Of a stretch of DNA of 24,618 bases, positions 1 to 7,357 are shown piece by piece. The position numbers were made by a program, and so were the translations under genes. The DNA lies in contig CAZEFT010000031.1 of NCBI GenBank assembly GCA_964511495.1, positions 1 through 24,618 of the forward strand, given 5' to 3'. Source of the stretch: Litorimonas sp964511495. GTDB taxonomy: Bacteria > Pseudomonadota > Alphaproteobacteria > Caulobacterales > Maricaulaceae. Positions within the stretch are counted from its first letter, which is position 1; each line of letters starts with the position of its first letter. A model generated the notes under the pieces. The model was given only the letters and a program-made list of their open reading frames with translations. It was not told where the DNA came from and did no database searches.

Positions 1-134
1 CCTAAGCTCACAGACCGTGGATCATTCTCTTGATTTTCTCACAAGAGACTGAATTTGTAGAGGGTTTCAAAGGGCTAACCGAGGATCATTATTTTTGAGT
101 CTGGGTAGGCAATTGTCACAAGGGAGAGAAACGT

Positions 135-269
135 ATGGATCAACTGGAATTCAACCCATTCGGTGAGTTGACATATTTTAGAACTCAGCGATCATGCATT
201 TGCAAATTGGCGGGAGGGTGTGGTGTATCTAAAAAGTATCAAATTGAAAAATTACGGTCCAATAAGTGA
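135..269 (+). CDS. Possible short ORF overlapping the start of the OLD gene
   Basis: A 44-codon ORF starting ATG with a good purine-rich ribosome binding site (AAGGGAGAG, six bases upstream). It ends in TGA 50 bases inside the OLD nuclease gene, in another frame. The product starts MDQLEFNPFGEL and has three cysteines near the middle; I do not recognise it. It could be a leader peptide that couples translation to the OLD gene, a small partner protein, the remnant of a gene, or chance. Its ribosome binding site is as good as that of the downstream GTG start, which is why it is listed. Low confidence that it is a functional protein. Confidence 0.25.
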   Translation: MDQLEFNPFGELTYFRTQRSCICKLAGGCGVSKKYQIEKLRSNK

Positions 270-2187
270 TTTGCAGATCGATTTGAGTTTTAGAGATGAT
301 AATTCTCCGACTCCACTGGTTTTACTTGGTATTAATGGCTCCGGTAAATCGATTTTATTGTCTGTAATAGTGGATGCCATAATTCGAATGCGAATGAACG
401 TGTTTGGAGAATCGCCAGAAGTTGCAAAGACTAAACATTTTAAGCCTATGTCGCCTAGAGTCATTACCAACCAAACTAAACCATATGCTTCCGCCGAGTG
501 TAATTTTGCTGCAGGTGAAAAAAAGGTTCAATTTCTAGAACTAATTTCAAAACCTGATGGAAATGAAAGGGGTAATTTACCGGATGATTTTGTTCCGCCT
601 ACTAATTTTGAGGCCTACCACTTCAATAAGCTTGGGAGCTATAAAGACATCGAAATTACGGGCGGAGACATCATTGATGAAATTTCCAACACCGTATTTG
701 CGTATTATCCAGCCGGCCGAGCAGAGAAACCAAATTGGTTGAATAAAGATTCTAAAATCAAGTTTCAACTTGCAAAAAATTACATTGGGGTGGCTAAGTA
801 TAAATTGTGGCGTACAGATTTGATTCCTGAAATTTCAACTTGGGTTCTCGATGTTGTTTTGGATACGGAACTTTATGATACCGAGACAATTCAAGTACCA
901 GTTAATGGCGTAAACACAGATCTCAAGAGGCCAATTGAAGGTTCAAACCGTAAAATTTTGATGCATCTTAATCAACTTCTTACGGATATTATATTGCTAG
1001 GTAGTGACAGGTATACAAGCGTGAGACTGGCAGTTTCGCAACGTTATCGCGGCTCTAGGCAAGTGGTCGTAATGGGTAAAAAAACTAACGGAACCGAAGA
1101 ATATATAGTCCAAACGCTGTCAGATTTATCGACAGGAGAGTTGATGGTGTTTTCCATGTTTTCAGACATAATTCGACTTGCTGAACTCAAGGGTTGGGAC
1201 AAACAAAATCTCGAAGATATCTCGGGCATTGTTATTATCGATGAGGCTGATCTCCATCTCCATATCAAACTTCAAAGAGATTTACTGCCGAAGTTAATGT
1301 CCAAATTTCCTAAAGTTCAATTTTTACTAACCACTCATTCCCCATTTCTCTCAATAGGATTATCGGAAAGCGCAGTAGAACTCCGAAATATGCCTGACGG
1401 GGTTTCCATAGCTCCATCGGAGTTTGCAGAGTTCCAAGTCGCGTATGAGACTTTCCGGGAACAACAGAATAGCTTCCAAGAAGCATACTCTCAATTAGAA
1501 GAAGCGATAACTCTTTCAGAAACACCCTTAATAGTTACAGAAGGCAAAACTGATTGGCAGCACCTAAAAAGAGCTCTTGAGAAGTTTAAAGAGCAGGGCG
1601 AATTTGAAGGTCTGGATCTGCTCTTTCATGAGACAGGTGGAAACATGGGAGACGGTGAACTTGCAAAGCTCTTTGAGGCGAACAAACGACTTTCCCCAAA
1701 TCGATCTGTTGTATTTATATTTGACCGCGACAATGCTCAAATAGTAAGAAAATTCGAACCTGCTGATGATAATTTTTTAATCGCAGGGTCAGTTGCCGCA
1801 ATGTGCTTAGCAGTTCCAGAACATCGCAATGATAACCCCGGTATTTGTATTGAGCATCTGTATTCAGATGAATCGCTAGCTACCTTTATTCCTGGCACCC
1901 AAAAACGACTTAGGTTCGAACATGAAATAGGGTTTTCTTCAGACAGACACACGGCATATCTAAGGCCAACGCCGGGAATTCAATCACTAAAAATTTATGA
2001 TCAAGACGTCGCTAATTTGGGAAACGAGGACGGAACAGATGTCGGCGATTTAGCAATTTCAAAATCTGTATTTTTTAGTGAAATTGTCGATTCTGAATTA
2101 GGGGATAACTTTGATCTTGAAGGTTTTAGACCTACATTGCAAAGAATTCAGAATGCATTAACGGCTTTAAATCAACCTGCAAATTAA
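220..2187 (+). CDS. OLD-family ATP-dependent nuclease (AAA/ABC ATPase plus TOPRIM)
   Basis: Predicted 655-residue protein combining an SMC/ABC-like ATPase with a TOPRIM nuclease domain, the architecture of overcoming-lysogenization-defect (OLD) proteins. Visible ATPase motifs: Walker A GINGSGKS (37-44), signature-like LSTGE (about 303-307), Walker B GIVIIDEAD (about 336-344) and the H-loop TTHSP (about 371-375). The TOPRIM part shows VTEGKTD (catalytic Glu, about 439-445) and FIFDRDN (acidic DxD, about 499-505). Family members are DNA nucleases linked to phage defence. No UvrD-like helicase (GajB) follows, so this resembles stand-alone class 1 OLD rather than Gabija, as far as the window shows. 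Start: GTG 220 or GTG 223 behind GGGAGGG; no in-frame ATG lies nearby. The gene is clearly more AT-rich than the rest of the window, which suggests horizontal acquisition. Targets and regulation cannot be read from the sequence. Confidence 0.9.
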   Translation: MVYLKSIKLKNYGPISDLQIDLSFRDDNSPTPLVLLGINGSGKSILLSVIVDAIIRMRMNVFGESPEVAKTKHFKPMSPRVITNQTKPYASAECNFAAGEKKVQFLELISKPDGNERGNLPDDFVPPTNFEAYHFNKLGSYKDIEITGGDIIDEISNTVFAYYPAGRAEKPNWLNKDSKIKFQLAKNYIGVAKYKLWRTDLIPEISTWVLDVVLDTELYDTETIQVPVNGVNTDLKRPIEGSNRKILMHLNQLLTDIILLGSDRYTSVRLAVSQRYRGSRQVVVMGKKTNGTEEYIVQTLSDLSTGELMVFSMFSDIIRLAELKGWDKQNLEDISGIVIIDEADLHLHIKLQRDLLPKLMSKFPKVQFLLTTHSPFLSIGLSESAVELRNMPDGVSIAPSEFAEFQVAYETFREQQNSFQEAYSQLEEAITLSETPLIVTEGKTDWQHLKRALEKFKEQGEFEGLDLLFHETGGNMGDGELAKLFEANKRLSPNRSVVFIFDRDNAQIVRKFEPADDNFLIAGSVAAMCLAVPEHRNDNPGICIEHLYSDESLATFIPGTQKRLRFEHEIGFSSDRHTAYLRPTPGIQSLKIYDQDVANLGNEDGTDVGDLAISKSVFFSEIVDSELGDNFDLEGFRPTLQRIQNALTALNQPAN

Positions 2188-2411
2188 CGTCCCCACTGGA
2201 AATCAACCTCCCATTAACCTTAAATGACAGATACCGTGGGTAATCCAATCTGCATGACCTGATAAAGTCTGCTGATTGTGACGCGCACGGTCATGACAGT
2301 TAAGAGATACTCTTTTAGAAGACAGAACGACACCCAATTACATTATGCAATGCCGCATTCGATATATGCGGTCTCGTACAGGGTGCGCCAATTTCCCTCT
2401 TGCTAATTCTT

Positions 2412-2600
2412 CTCTGCCACCCCACATAGTCCTCGACGGTCACTGCGGGTTGCGTGAGAGACACTAATCCACCGGACCTTAAATTATCCTTCGGGAGCTG
2501 GCGCTGCTCAGATCGTGGTCTGACTATTTCCGGCACCCACTTGAACTCTTGGTTCACGAGGATTCTTAAGTCTCCACGGACTTTATGTGGGGCCGTCACT
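2412..2600 (+). ncRNA. ssrS: 6S RNA
   Basis: 6S RNA binds the RNA polymerase housekeeping holoenzyme by mimicking an open promoter. Evidence: a long-range closing stem between CCCCACATAGTCC (2420-2432) and GGACTTTATGTGGGG (2578-2592), pairing all 13 positions of the left arm around a two-base bulge; an inner stem CGGACC (2473-2478) with GGTCTG (2517-2522); and a 3' half containing CACTTGAACTCTTGGTTCACGAGG-like sequence (2538-2561), which resembles the conserved CACCTTGAACCAAGG segment of E. coli 6S RNA. The gene sits directly upstream of 5-FTHF cyclo-ligase, the position ssrS occupies in many proteobacteria. The ends are estimated from the outer stem; length of about 180-190 nt fits the family. 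No clear promoter was recognised. A minus-strand reading frame of 94 codons covers it but looks spurious. Confidence 0.8.
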
Positions 2601-2633
2601 TTTCCCTTTTTCCTCTGGCCTTTTTAAGGTTTG

Positions 2634-2657
2634 ATCCGCCGCGCAGCGGGTTTTTAT
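2634..2657 (+). terminator. Probable intrinsic terminator after 6S RNA
   Basis: Six-base stem ATCCGC (2634-2639) / GCGGGT (2646-2651, one U-G pair) with loop CGCGCA, running into TTTTTATT. It lies 35-40 bases before the cyclo-ligase start, so it could end 6S transcription or attenuate readthrough into the gene. The stem is short, so confidence is moderate. Confidence 0.45.
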
Positions 2658-2691
2658 TGCTGCTGCAACAGCTCTGACTTATGGGAGGGCC

Positions 2692-3294
2692 ATGTCATCC
2701 TCGACTAAAGCCCTGACCAAAGCCATGACCAAAGCCTCGCAGAAAGCTGATGCCCGTATCCGCGCAAAAGTGCAGCGATTGGCTTGTCAATCCCGCTTGC
2801 CGCGAGCCGCTATGGCTTGCGAGTTGATAAAACATTTTCCGATAGCGCGGTTTCGTCATGCGCTGATTGCCGGATATTGGCCGATGGCCGAGGAGGCGGA
2901 TACGCGCCCGTTGCTCAAAGCCCTGTCCGAGATGGGGGTTGACTTAGCCTTACCCGCCACGCCGCCTTTGGGTGAGGCTTTGCAGTTTCGTCATTTTCAA
3001 TGGGGCGATCAATTAGCCTCAGGGCGCTATGGAACCCAAGAGCCGCTAGCGACAAAAGAAGTGGTTTCGCCGAGCGTTGTGCTTGTCCCGCTTTTGGCGT
3101 TTACGGCTGAGGGCCATCGTCTGGGGTATGGCGGGGGATATTATGACCGGAGTTTGGCCAAATTGCGCCAAGGGAATGAGATTTTCGCTTGCGGGATAGC
3201 TTATAGCGGGCAAGAGGTGGCGCACTTACCTATAGGTCGTTATGATGCGCCCTTAGACGGTATTTTGACCGAGACTTATTTCAGGATTTTTTGA
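2692..3294 (+). CDS. ygfA: 5-formyltetrahydrofolate cyclo-ligase
   Basis: Cytosolic enzyme converting 5-formyl-THF to 5,10-methenyl-THF with ATP, which returns an inactive folate to the one-carbon pool. The 200-residue length is normal. Visible family features: a basic N-terminal helix that normally carries the ATP-binding arginines/lysines, GYWPMAEEADTRPLL (about 61-75), the glycine-rich LGYGGGYYDR loop (about 144-153) that binds ATP/phosphate, and the terminal DAPLDGILTE (about 185-194). Start ATG 2692 follows GGGAGGG. The first 20 residues contain a small repeat (KALTKAMTKA), probably a flexible tail. The stop TGA shares its last base with the ATG of the next gene, so the two are translationally coupled. 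The 6S RNA gene lies immediately upstream, the classic ssrS-ygfA arrangement. Confidence 0.95.
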   Translation: MSSSTKALTKAMTKASQKADARIRAKVQRLACQSRLPRAAMACELIKHFPIARFRHALIAGYWPMAEEADTRPLLKALSEMGVDLALPATPPLGEALQFRHFQWGDQLASGRYGTQEPLATKEVVSPSVVLVPLLAFTAEGHRLGYGGGYYDRSLAKLRQGNEIFACGIAYSGQEVAHLPIGRYDAPLDGILTETYFRIF

Positions 3295-4106
3295 TGCGCT
3301 TAGCCTTTTTTGGAGACGTTGTGGGGCGTGCAGGACGCCATGCGGTTACTCGCCACCTTCCTGCGTTGAAATCCAAGCTGTCTTTGGATGCCGTTGTCAT
3401 CAATGCCGAAAACGCGGCCGGAGGCTTTGGTATCACACGCGCCACGGCGGATGAGTTATTTGATGCCGGTGCGGATGTTCTCACATTAGGCAATCACAGC
3501 TTTGATCAGGCGCAGGGCATTTCCGTGATTGAAAATGAGCCGCGTATTTTGCGGCCCTGTAACTATCCTGTCGGTCAAGTGCCGGGGCGAGGCGCGGGCT
3601 TGTTCTCTATCGGGGATTATACGGTTTTGGTCATCAATGTTCACGGACGTGTTTTCATGGATGCTCTGGACGATCCGTTTATTGGCGTGGAGCGCGAATT
3701 ATCGGCGGCCCCTTTGGGGGATGTGGCCGATGCGGTCATTGTGGATATGCACGCCGAAGCGACGTCTGAAAAAAACGGTATGGGATATTATTGCGATGGT
3801 CGGGCGTCTTTGGTCGTCGGGACGCATCAACATGTCCCGACAGCGGATGCGCGTATCTTACCGGAGGGGACGGCTTATCAGACGGATGCCGGTATGTGTG
3901 GTGATTATAATTCCATTATCGGTATGGAGGTGGAAGAGCCCTTGCGCCGTTTCACAACCCGTATGCGGGGCGGACGGTTTAACCCTGCCTCTGGAGAGGG
4001 AACGTTATGCGGGGTTTTTGTCGAGACGAATGGCAAAGGGTTGGCGGAGCGTATCAGCTCCATTCGCGTGGGTGGCCAGCTTATGGAGACCATTCCCGCG
4101 CTATAA
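3294..4106 (+). CDS. YmdB-family metallophosphoesterase (TIGR00282 type)
   Basis: A 270-residue cytosolic metallophosphoesterase of the family typified by Bacillus subtilis YmdB and Deinococcus DR1281, for which 2',3'-cyclic nucleotide phosphodiesterase activity is known. The metal ligands expected for the family are all visible: D8 (FFGDVVGRAGR), E39-N40 (NAENAAGGFGIT), N67-H68 (LGNHSFDQ), H153 (DMHAEATSEK), H178 and H180 (GTHQHVPTAD). Length is typical. ATG 3294 overlaps the stop of the cyclo-ligase (TGATG). A TTG three bases earlier is possible but less likely. The pairing of ygfA with this gene is common in alphaproteobacteria. It is not related to the E. coli gene of the same name (a macrodomain protein), so no symbol is assigned. 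The physiological substrate is unknown here. Confidence 0.92.
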   Translation: MRLAFFGDVVGRAGRHAVTRHLPALKSKLSLDAVVINAENAAGGFGITRATADELFDAGADVLTLGNHSFDQAQGISVIENEPRILRPCNYPVGQVPGRGAGLFSIGDYTVLVINVHGRVFMDALDDPFIGVERELSAAPLGDVADAVIVDMHAEATSEKNGMGYYCDGRASLVVGTHQHVPTADARILPEGTAYQTDAGMCGDYNSIIGMEVEEPLRRFTTRMRGGRFNPASGEGTLCGVFVETNGKGLAERISSIRVGGQLMETIPAL

Positions 4107-4256
4107 TCTTCGCATTTCCTCCGCTCGTGTGTAGCACATCAAGGGCAGGGTGACGATAAGCGTAGGCAATGGCTAGGTGCAAAATCTGGCTTTCTAGGCA
4201 TCTAAATTTATTCAAACGTCTGTTTCAATGTGATTTGTCTTTGATATAAGTTTCGC

Positions 4257-4760
4257 ATGACACATTCACCAAAACCTCGCACGGCCCTTTATCCCGGTAC
4301 ATTTGACCCCATGACATTGGGGCATTTGGATATTTTGAAACGGGCCAGTCGCCTCTGTGATAAGCTCGTTGTGGCTGTGGCGATAAACCGGGCCAAGAAC
4401 CCGCTCTTCTCCTTGGAAGAACGCGTCGAGATGGTCGAAAATGTGGTCAAACCCTTTCGGGAGCGGATAGATGTCGAAGTTCTGCCCTTTGAAGGTCTAC
4501 TGATACATTTCGTTGAAAGCGTTGGCGCGAATATGATAGTGCGCGGGTTAAGGGCTGTTTCGGACTTCGAATATGAATTCCAAATGGCAGGAATGAATGA
4601 CCGACTAAATCCGGATATCGAAACTGTATTTTTAATGGCTGACCCGCAATTCCAAACTATTGCCTCCCGTTTGGTGAAGGAAATTGCGCGATTGGGCGGT
4701 GATGTCTCTCAGTTTGTAACGCCGGAAGTCGCTGACAAATTAAAAGGTAAATTTTCATGA
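4257..4760 (+). CDS. coaD: Phosphopantetheine adenylyltransferase
   Basis: Transfers AMP from ATP to 4'-phosphopantetheine, giving dephospho-CoA, the fourth step of CoA synthesis. The 167-residue protein is normal length. It shows the nucleotidyltransferase motif YPGTFDPMTLGH (12-23, with the (H/T)xGH signature TLGH at 20-23), the substrate-binding segment IVRGLRAVSDFEYEFQMAGMN (roughly 98-118) and the C-terminal IASRLVKEIARLGGDV, corresponding to the ISSxxVKE nucleotide-binding motif. There is no strong ribosome binding site before ATG 4257. The last four bases overlap the start of the lipoprotein cyclophilin gene (ATGA), so they are co-transcribed. panB at 23.7 kb serves the same pathway but is not linked. 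Confidence 0.96.
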   Translation: MTHSPKPRTALYPGTFDPMTLGHLDILKRASRLCDKLVVAVAINRAKNPLFSLEERVEMVENVVKPFRERIDVEVLPFEGLLIHFVESVGANMIVRGLRAVSDFEYEFQMAGMNDRLNPDIETVFLMADPQFQTIASRLVKEIARLGGDVSQFVTPEVADKLKGKFS

Positions 4761-5656
4761 AGCATCGTCTTTTTATGGCTGCCGTTTTCGGGGCAAGCTT
4801 GATGGCCTCAGGCTGTTCCGCACAGGACTCTGTATCCGATAAAGTTTCGTCTATCTCAGAAGCGGATTTTGCTGCCCCTGCTGAGGCTTGGCGGGTGGTC
4901 GATCCGGAAAATTTGATGATTATTGATACGGCTTACGGCAAAATCGGCGTGGAATTATTGCCCGAAATTGCGCCTAATCACACGACACAAATCAAAGCGC
5001 TAGTGCGCTCAAGTTTCTATGACAATGTGAAGTTTCACCGCGTCATTAAGGGCTTTATGAACCAGACGGGTGACGGCGCCAATGGCGACGGGACAGGTGA
5101 TTCTGATTTGCCCAATATTCCTGCTGAATTCACGTTCCGTCGCGATACGTCTATGCCCGTGACACTTGTGGGTGTGCGTGAAAATGGCACGCAAAAAGTT
5201 GACGTTGGTTTTTATAAATCACTGCCTGTTGCGACACAGCCTACGGCGCAAGCCATGTTGACTGCGGATGGCAAGGTCGGTGCGGCCGGTCTTCACTGCC
5301 TGGGTGTCACGTCTATGGCGCGTACCAATGACCCGAACTCGGCCAATAGTCAGTTCTTTCTCATGCGTGACCGCGCCTCTCACTTGGATTCGCAATATTC
5401 GATTTGGGGGACGACTGTGATGGGGCATGAGCATTTACGCAGTTTCAAGGTCGGAACCGTTGGTGAAGCCGGCTTTGTCCCTGATCGGATGAATACTGTG
5501 CGTATGGCCGCTGATTTGCCAGAAAATGAACGCCCGACAGTGAAAGTCATGAAGACGGGCCATCCCGCATTTCAAAATTTCTTGAAAACACAGCGAAACG
5601 AAAACGGGACTTTTCCGGATGTCTGTGATATTATCGTCCCGACAAAAGTCGAATAG
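4757..5656 (+). CDS. Cyclophilin-type peptidyl-prolyl isomerase, lipoprotein
   Basis: Catalyses cis/trans isomerisation of prolyl bonds, here outside the cytoplasm. Residues 1-20 are a lipoprotein signal (basic KHR, hydrophobic stretch, lipobox ending at Cys20). The cyclophilin fold follows: FHRVIKGFMNQTGDG carries the catalytic Arg and the Phe/Met/Gln of the proline pocket, and NSANSQFFLM the second pocket strand. Between the IPAEF and TSMAR segments there is an insertion of about 60 residues including a GLHCLGVTSMAR stretch, also seen, to my knowledge, in other alphaproteobacterial secreted cyclophilins. At 299 residues it is larger than the usual 160-190. Overlap of 4 bases with coaD shows coupling. 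A second, cytosolic paralogue follows, so the pair probably serve envelope and cytoplasm. Confidence 0.92.
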   Translation: MKHRLFMAAVFGASLMASGCSAQDSVSDKVSSISEADFAAPAEAWRVVDPENLMIIDTAYGKIGVELLPEIAPNHTTQIKALVRSSFYDNVKFHRVIKGFMNQTGDGANGDGTGDSDLPNIPAEFTFRRDTSMPVTLVGVRENGTQKVDVGFYKSLPVATQPTAQAMLTADGKVGAAGLHCLGVTSMARTNDPNSANSQFFLMRDRASHLDSQYSIWGTTVMGHEHLRSFKVGTVGEAGFVPDRMNTVRMAADLPENERPTVKVMKTGHPAFQNFLKTQRNENGTFPDVCDIIVPTKVE

Positions 5657-5725
5657 AGTTCGACTTTACACACCTGACCCCGTATTCGGGGCTCCCCCGA
5701 CCTAATCGAAATTGGAAATTATATT

Positions 5726-6190
5726 ATGGCTGAAAAACTTATTATCAGTGTTGATGCGCATGACGGAAAGCCCGGCGATGTGACGATTAATTTACGTCCT
5801 GACTTGGCTCCAAAACATGTTGAGCAAATCACACGTCTCGCGAAAGAAGGTTTTTATGATGGCCTGACTTTTCACCGCGTTATTGACGGATTTATGGCGC
5901 AAGGCGGCTGTCCAAATGGGACAGGCATGGGCGGTGCAAAAGAGAATATTCCTGCCGAGTTCAATTCACACCCTCATACAGAAGGTGTCTGTTCCATGGC
6001 GCGATCTCAAAATCCGAATTCCGCATCCAGCCAGTTTTTCATCTGTTTAGATGATGCAACTTTCCTTGATGGACAATATACTGTTTGGGGCGAGGTCGAG
6101 AGTGGAATGGAATTGGTTCACGCTCTGCCCAAAGGCGAGCCACCGCGTATGCCCGGTAAAATCGTCAAAATGACGGTTGTGGACGCCTAA
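5726..6190 (+). CDS. Cyclophilin-type peptidyl-prolyl isomerase, cytosolic
   Basis: A compact 154-residue cyclophilin with no signal sequence, so probably a cytoplasmic folding catalyst. Catalytic and pocket residues are visible in FHRVIDGFMAQGGCPNG (Arg, Phe, Met, Gln), IPAEF, SMARSQNPNSASSQFFI and FLDGQYTVWGEV. The N terminus reads IISVDAHDGKPGDVTINLRPDLAPKHVE, slightly longer than the PpiB pattern. It lies 69 bases after the lipoprotein paralogue on the same strand, and an operon coaD-PPIase-PPIase is likely. The start ATG 5726 has only a weak ribosome binding site (GGAAA). The stop codon is part of a 9-bp inverted repeat described separately. Confidence 0.94.
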   Translation: MAEKLIISVDAHDGKPGDVTINLRPDLAPKHVEQITRLAKEGFYDGLTFHRVIDGFMAQGGCPNGTGMGGAKENIPAEFNSHPHTEGVCSMARSQNPNSASSQFFICLDDATFLDGQYTVWGEVESGMELVHALPKGEPPRMPGKIVKMTVVDA

Positions 6191-6238
6191 GTTCACTCAT
6201 ACTTATTTAGGCGTCGCCTCTGGTGCGGCGTCTCATTT
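6182..6238 (+). terminator. Hairpin cluster at the end of the cyclophilin gene
   Basis: GACGCCTAA (6182-6190, containing the stop codon) is the exact inverse of TTAGGCGTC (6207-6215). A second GGCGTC (6227-6232) followed by TCATTTTT could pair with the same left arm or with CGCC at 6214-6217. The second arrangement ending in a T-run looks like a rho-independent terminator between the cyclophilin and queA. The alternative pairings make the exact structure uncertain. Confidence 0.45.
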
Positions 6239-6277
6239 TTCAACTTTATAGTTTCGCAGACCATAAGGTAGTCCATT

Positions 6278-7357
6278 ATGGACGTTTCCCTTTTTGATTT
6301 TCATCTTCCCGAGGCGGCGATTGCACTGCGTCCGGCTGTTCCACGTGACTCAGCAAAGCTCTTGCAAATTGGGCGAGATGGGCAGTTCTCTGACCATGTC
6401 GTTTCGGATTTAGCCGATTTATTAAAAGCCGGAGATGTTTTGGTTCTCAATGAGACGAAAGTGTTCTCCGCTGCCCTGAAAGGCGTTCGGGCCGCTCGCG
6501 AACATGGTGGCGGCGGAGATGTCACGTTAGACGTTAATCTCCATACGCCGATTTCTGAGCGTCAATGGCGCGCATTTATTCGCCCGGCTAAGCGTGTGAA
6601 AGAGAGCGATGTTTTAAAATTTTCTGATGATCTGAGCGCGCATGTTTCGCATAAAAATGGCGGTGATGTCGTTTTGAGTTTTGTCTTAAACGGCAAAATG
6701 TCAGGATTTTCTGAGACGGAATTGATGCAGGCCATCAACGAGGCAGGCGCGCCGCCTTTACCGCCTTATATTGCGCGCAAACGCGCACCGGACGCAAAAG
6801 ATGTTAAGGATTATCAGACCGTCTATGCCAATGAGGCAGGGTCCGTCGCGGCCCCTACGGCTGGGTTGCATTTCACAGAAAGTGTTTTCGACAGCTTGTC
6901 ACAAAAAGGTGTGGAGCTTGCTAAACTGACCTTACATGTCGGTGCGGGAACATTTCTGCCCGTGAAATCCGAGGATACGCAAGACCATTTGATGCATGCT
7001 GAGCGGTACACAATTTCCGAAGAGACGGCGGCACAGATTAACCGTGCCAAATCAGAAGGGCGACGCATTATCGCCGTCGGCACAACATCCCTTCGCGCTT
7101 TGGAGAGTGCAGTGGATGAGAACGGTCTCGTGAAAAGCGGCTCTACCGAGACAGATATCTTTCTGACACCCGGCAGCCCGTTTCATATCATAGATGGATT
7201 GATGACAAATTTTCATCTGCCTAAATCAACTTTGTTTATGCTCGTCAGTGCGATTGCTGGTTTGGATTGTATGCAAAAGGCTTACGCTTATGCGATTGAA
7301 AATGGCTACCGCTTCTATTCCTATGGTGATAGCAGCTTGATTTGGAAAGCACAGTAA
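6278..7357 (+). CDS. queA: S-adenosylmethionine:tRNA ribosyltransferase-isomerase
   Basis: QueA moves the ribosyl part of S-adenosylmethionine onto preQ1 at position 34 of GUN-anticodon tRNAs, forming epoxyqueuosine. The 359-residue protein has normal length and family landmarks: the N-terminal SLFDFHLPEAAIALRPAVPRD, VLNETKVFSAALKG, PPLPPYIAR, AAPTAGLHFT, LHVGAGTFLPVK, AVGTTSLRALES and the C-terminal LMTNFHLPKSTLFMLVSA. Start ATG 6278 has AAGG about ten bases upstream. Its stop TAA is directly followed by the ATG of tgt, so the two queuosine genes form an operon. queG and the preQ1 synthesis genes are not in the window. Confidence 0.97.
   Translation: MDVSLFDFHLPEAAIALRPAVPRDSAKLLQIGRDGQFSDHVVSDLADLLKAGDVLVLNETKVFSAALKGVRAAREHGGGGDVTLDVNLHTPISERQWRAFIRPAKRVKESDVLKFSDDLSAHVSHKNGGDVVLSFVLNGKMSGFSETELMQAINEAGAPPLPPYIARKRAPDAKDVKDYQTVYANEAGSVAAPTAGLHFTESVFDSLSQKGVELAKLTLHVGAGTFLPVKSEDTQDHLMHAERYTISEETAAQINRAKSEGRRIIAVGTTSLRALESAVDENGLVKSGSTETDIFLTPGSPFHIIDGLMTNFHLPKSTLFMLVSAIAGLDCMQKAYAYAIENGYRFYSYGDSSLIWKAQ

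Noticed and set aside
18..105. Repeated GGATCATT (about 20 and 84) and a loose match of ACCGTGG between 15-22 and 2234-2240 as possible attachment sites
   Set aside because: Too short and imperfect to support an integration junction, with no integrase in view.
2293..2406. 37-codon plus-strand ORF before the 6S gene (MTVKRYSFRR and on)
   Set aside because: No clear ribosome binding site, no recognisable motif, and basic residues scattered as in random sequence.
2188..2411. Possible remnant of zapA upstream of the 6S gene
   Set aside because: No ZapA-like reading frame could be found on either strand in this stretch.
2315..2599. 94-codon minus-strand ORF with no recognisable product
   Set aside because: It lies over the 6S RNA gene; the base pairing and synteny explain the sequence better.
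3529..4134. 201-codon plus-strand ORF inside the YmdB-type gene
   Set aside because: Out-of-frame shadow rich in Trp, Arg and Cys; the phosphoesterase frame has all metal ligands.
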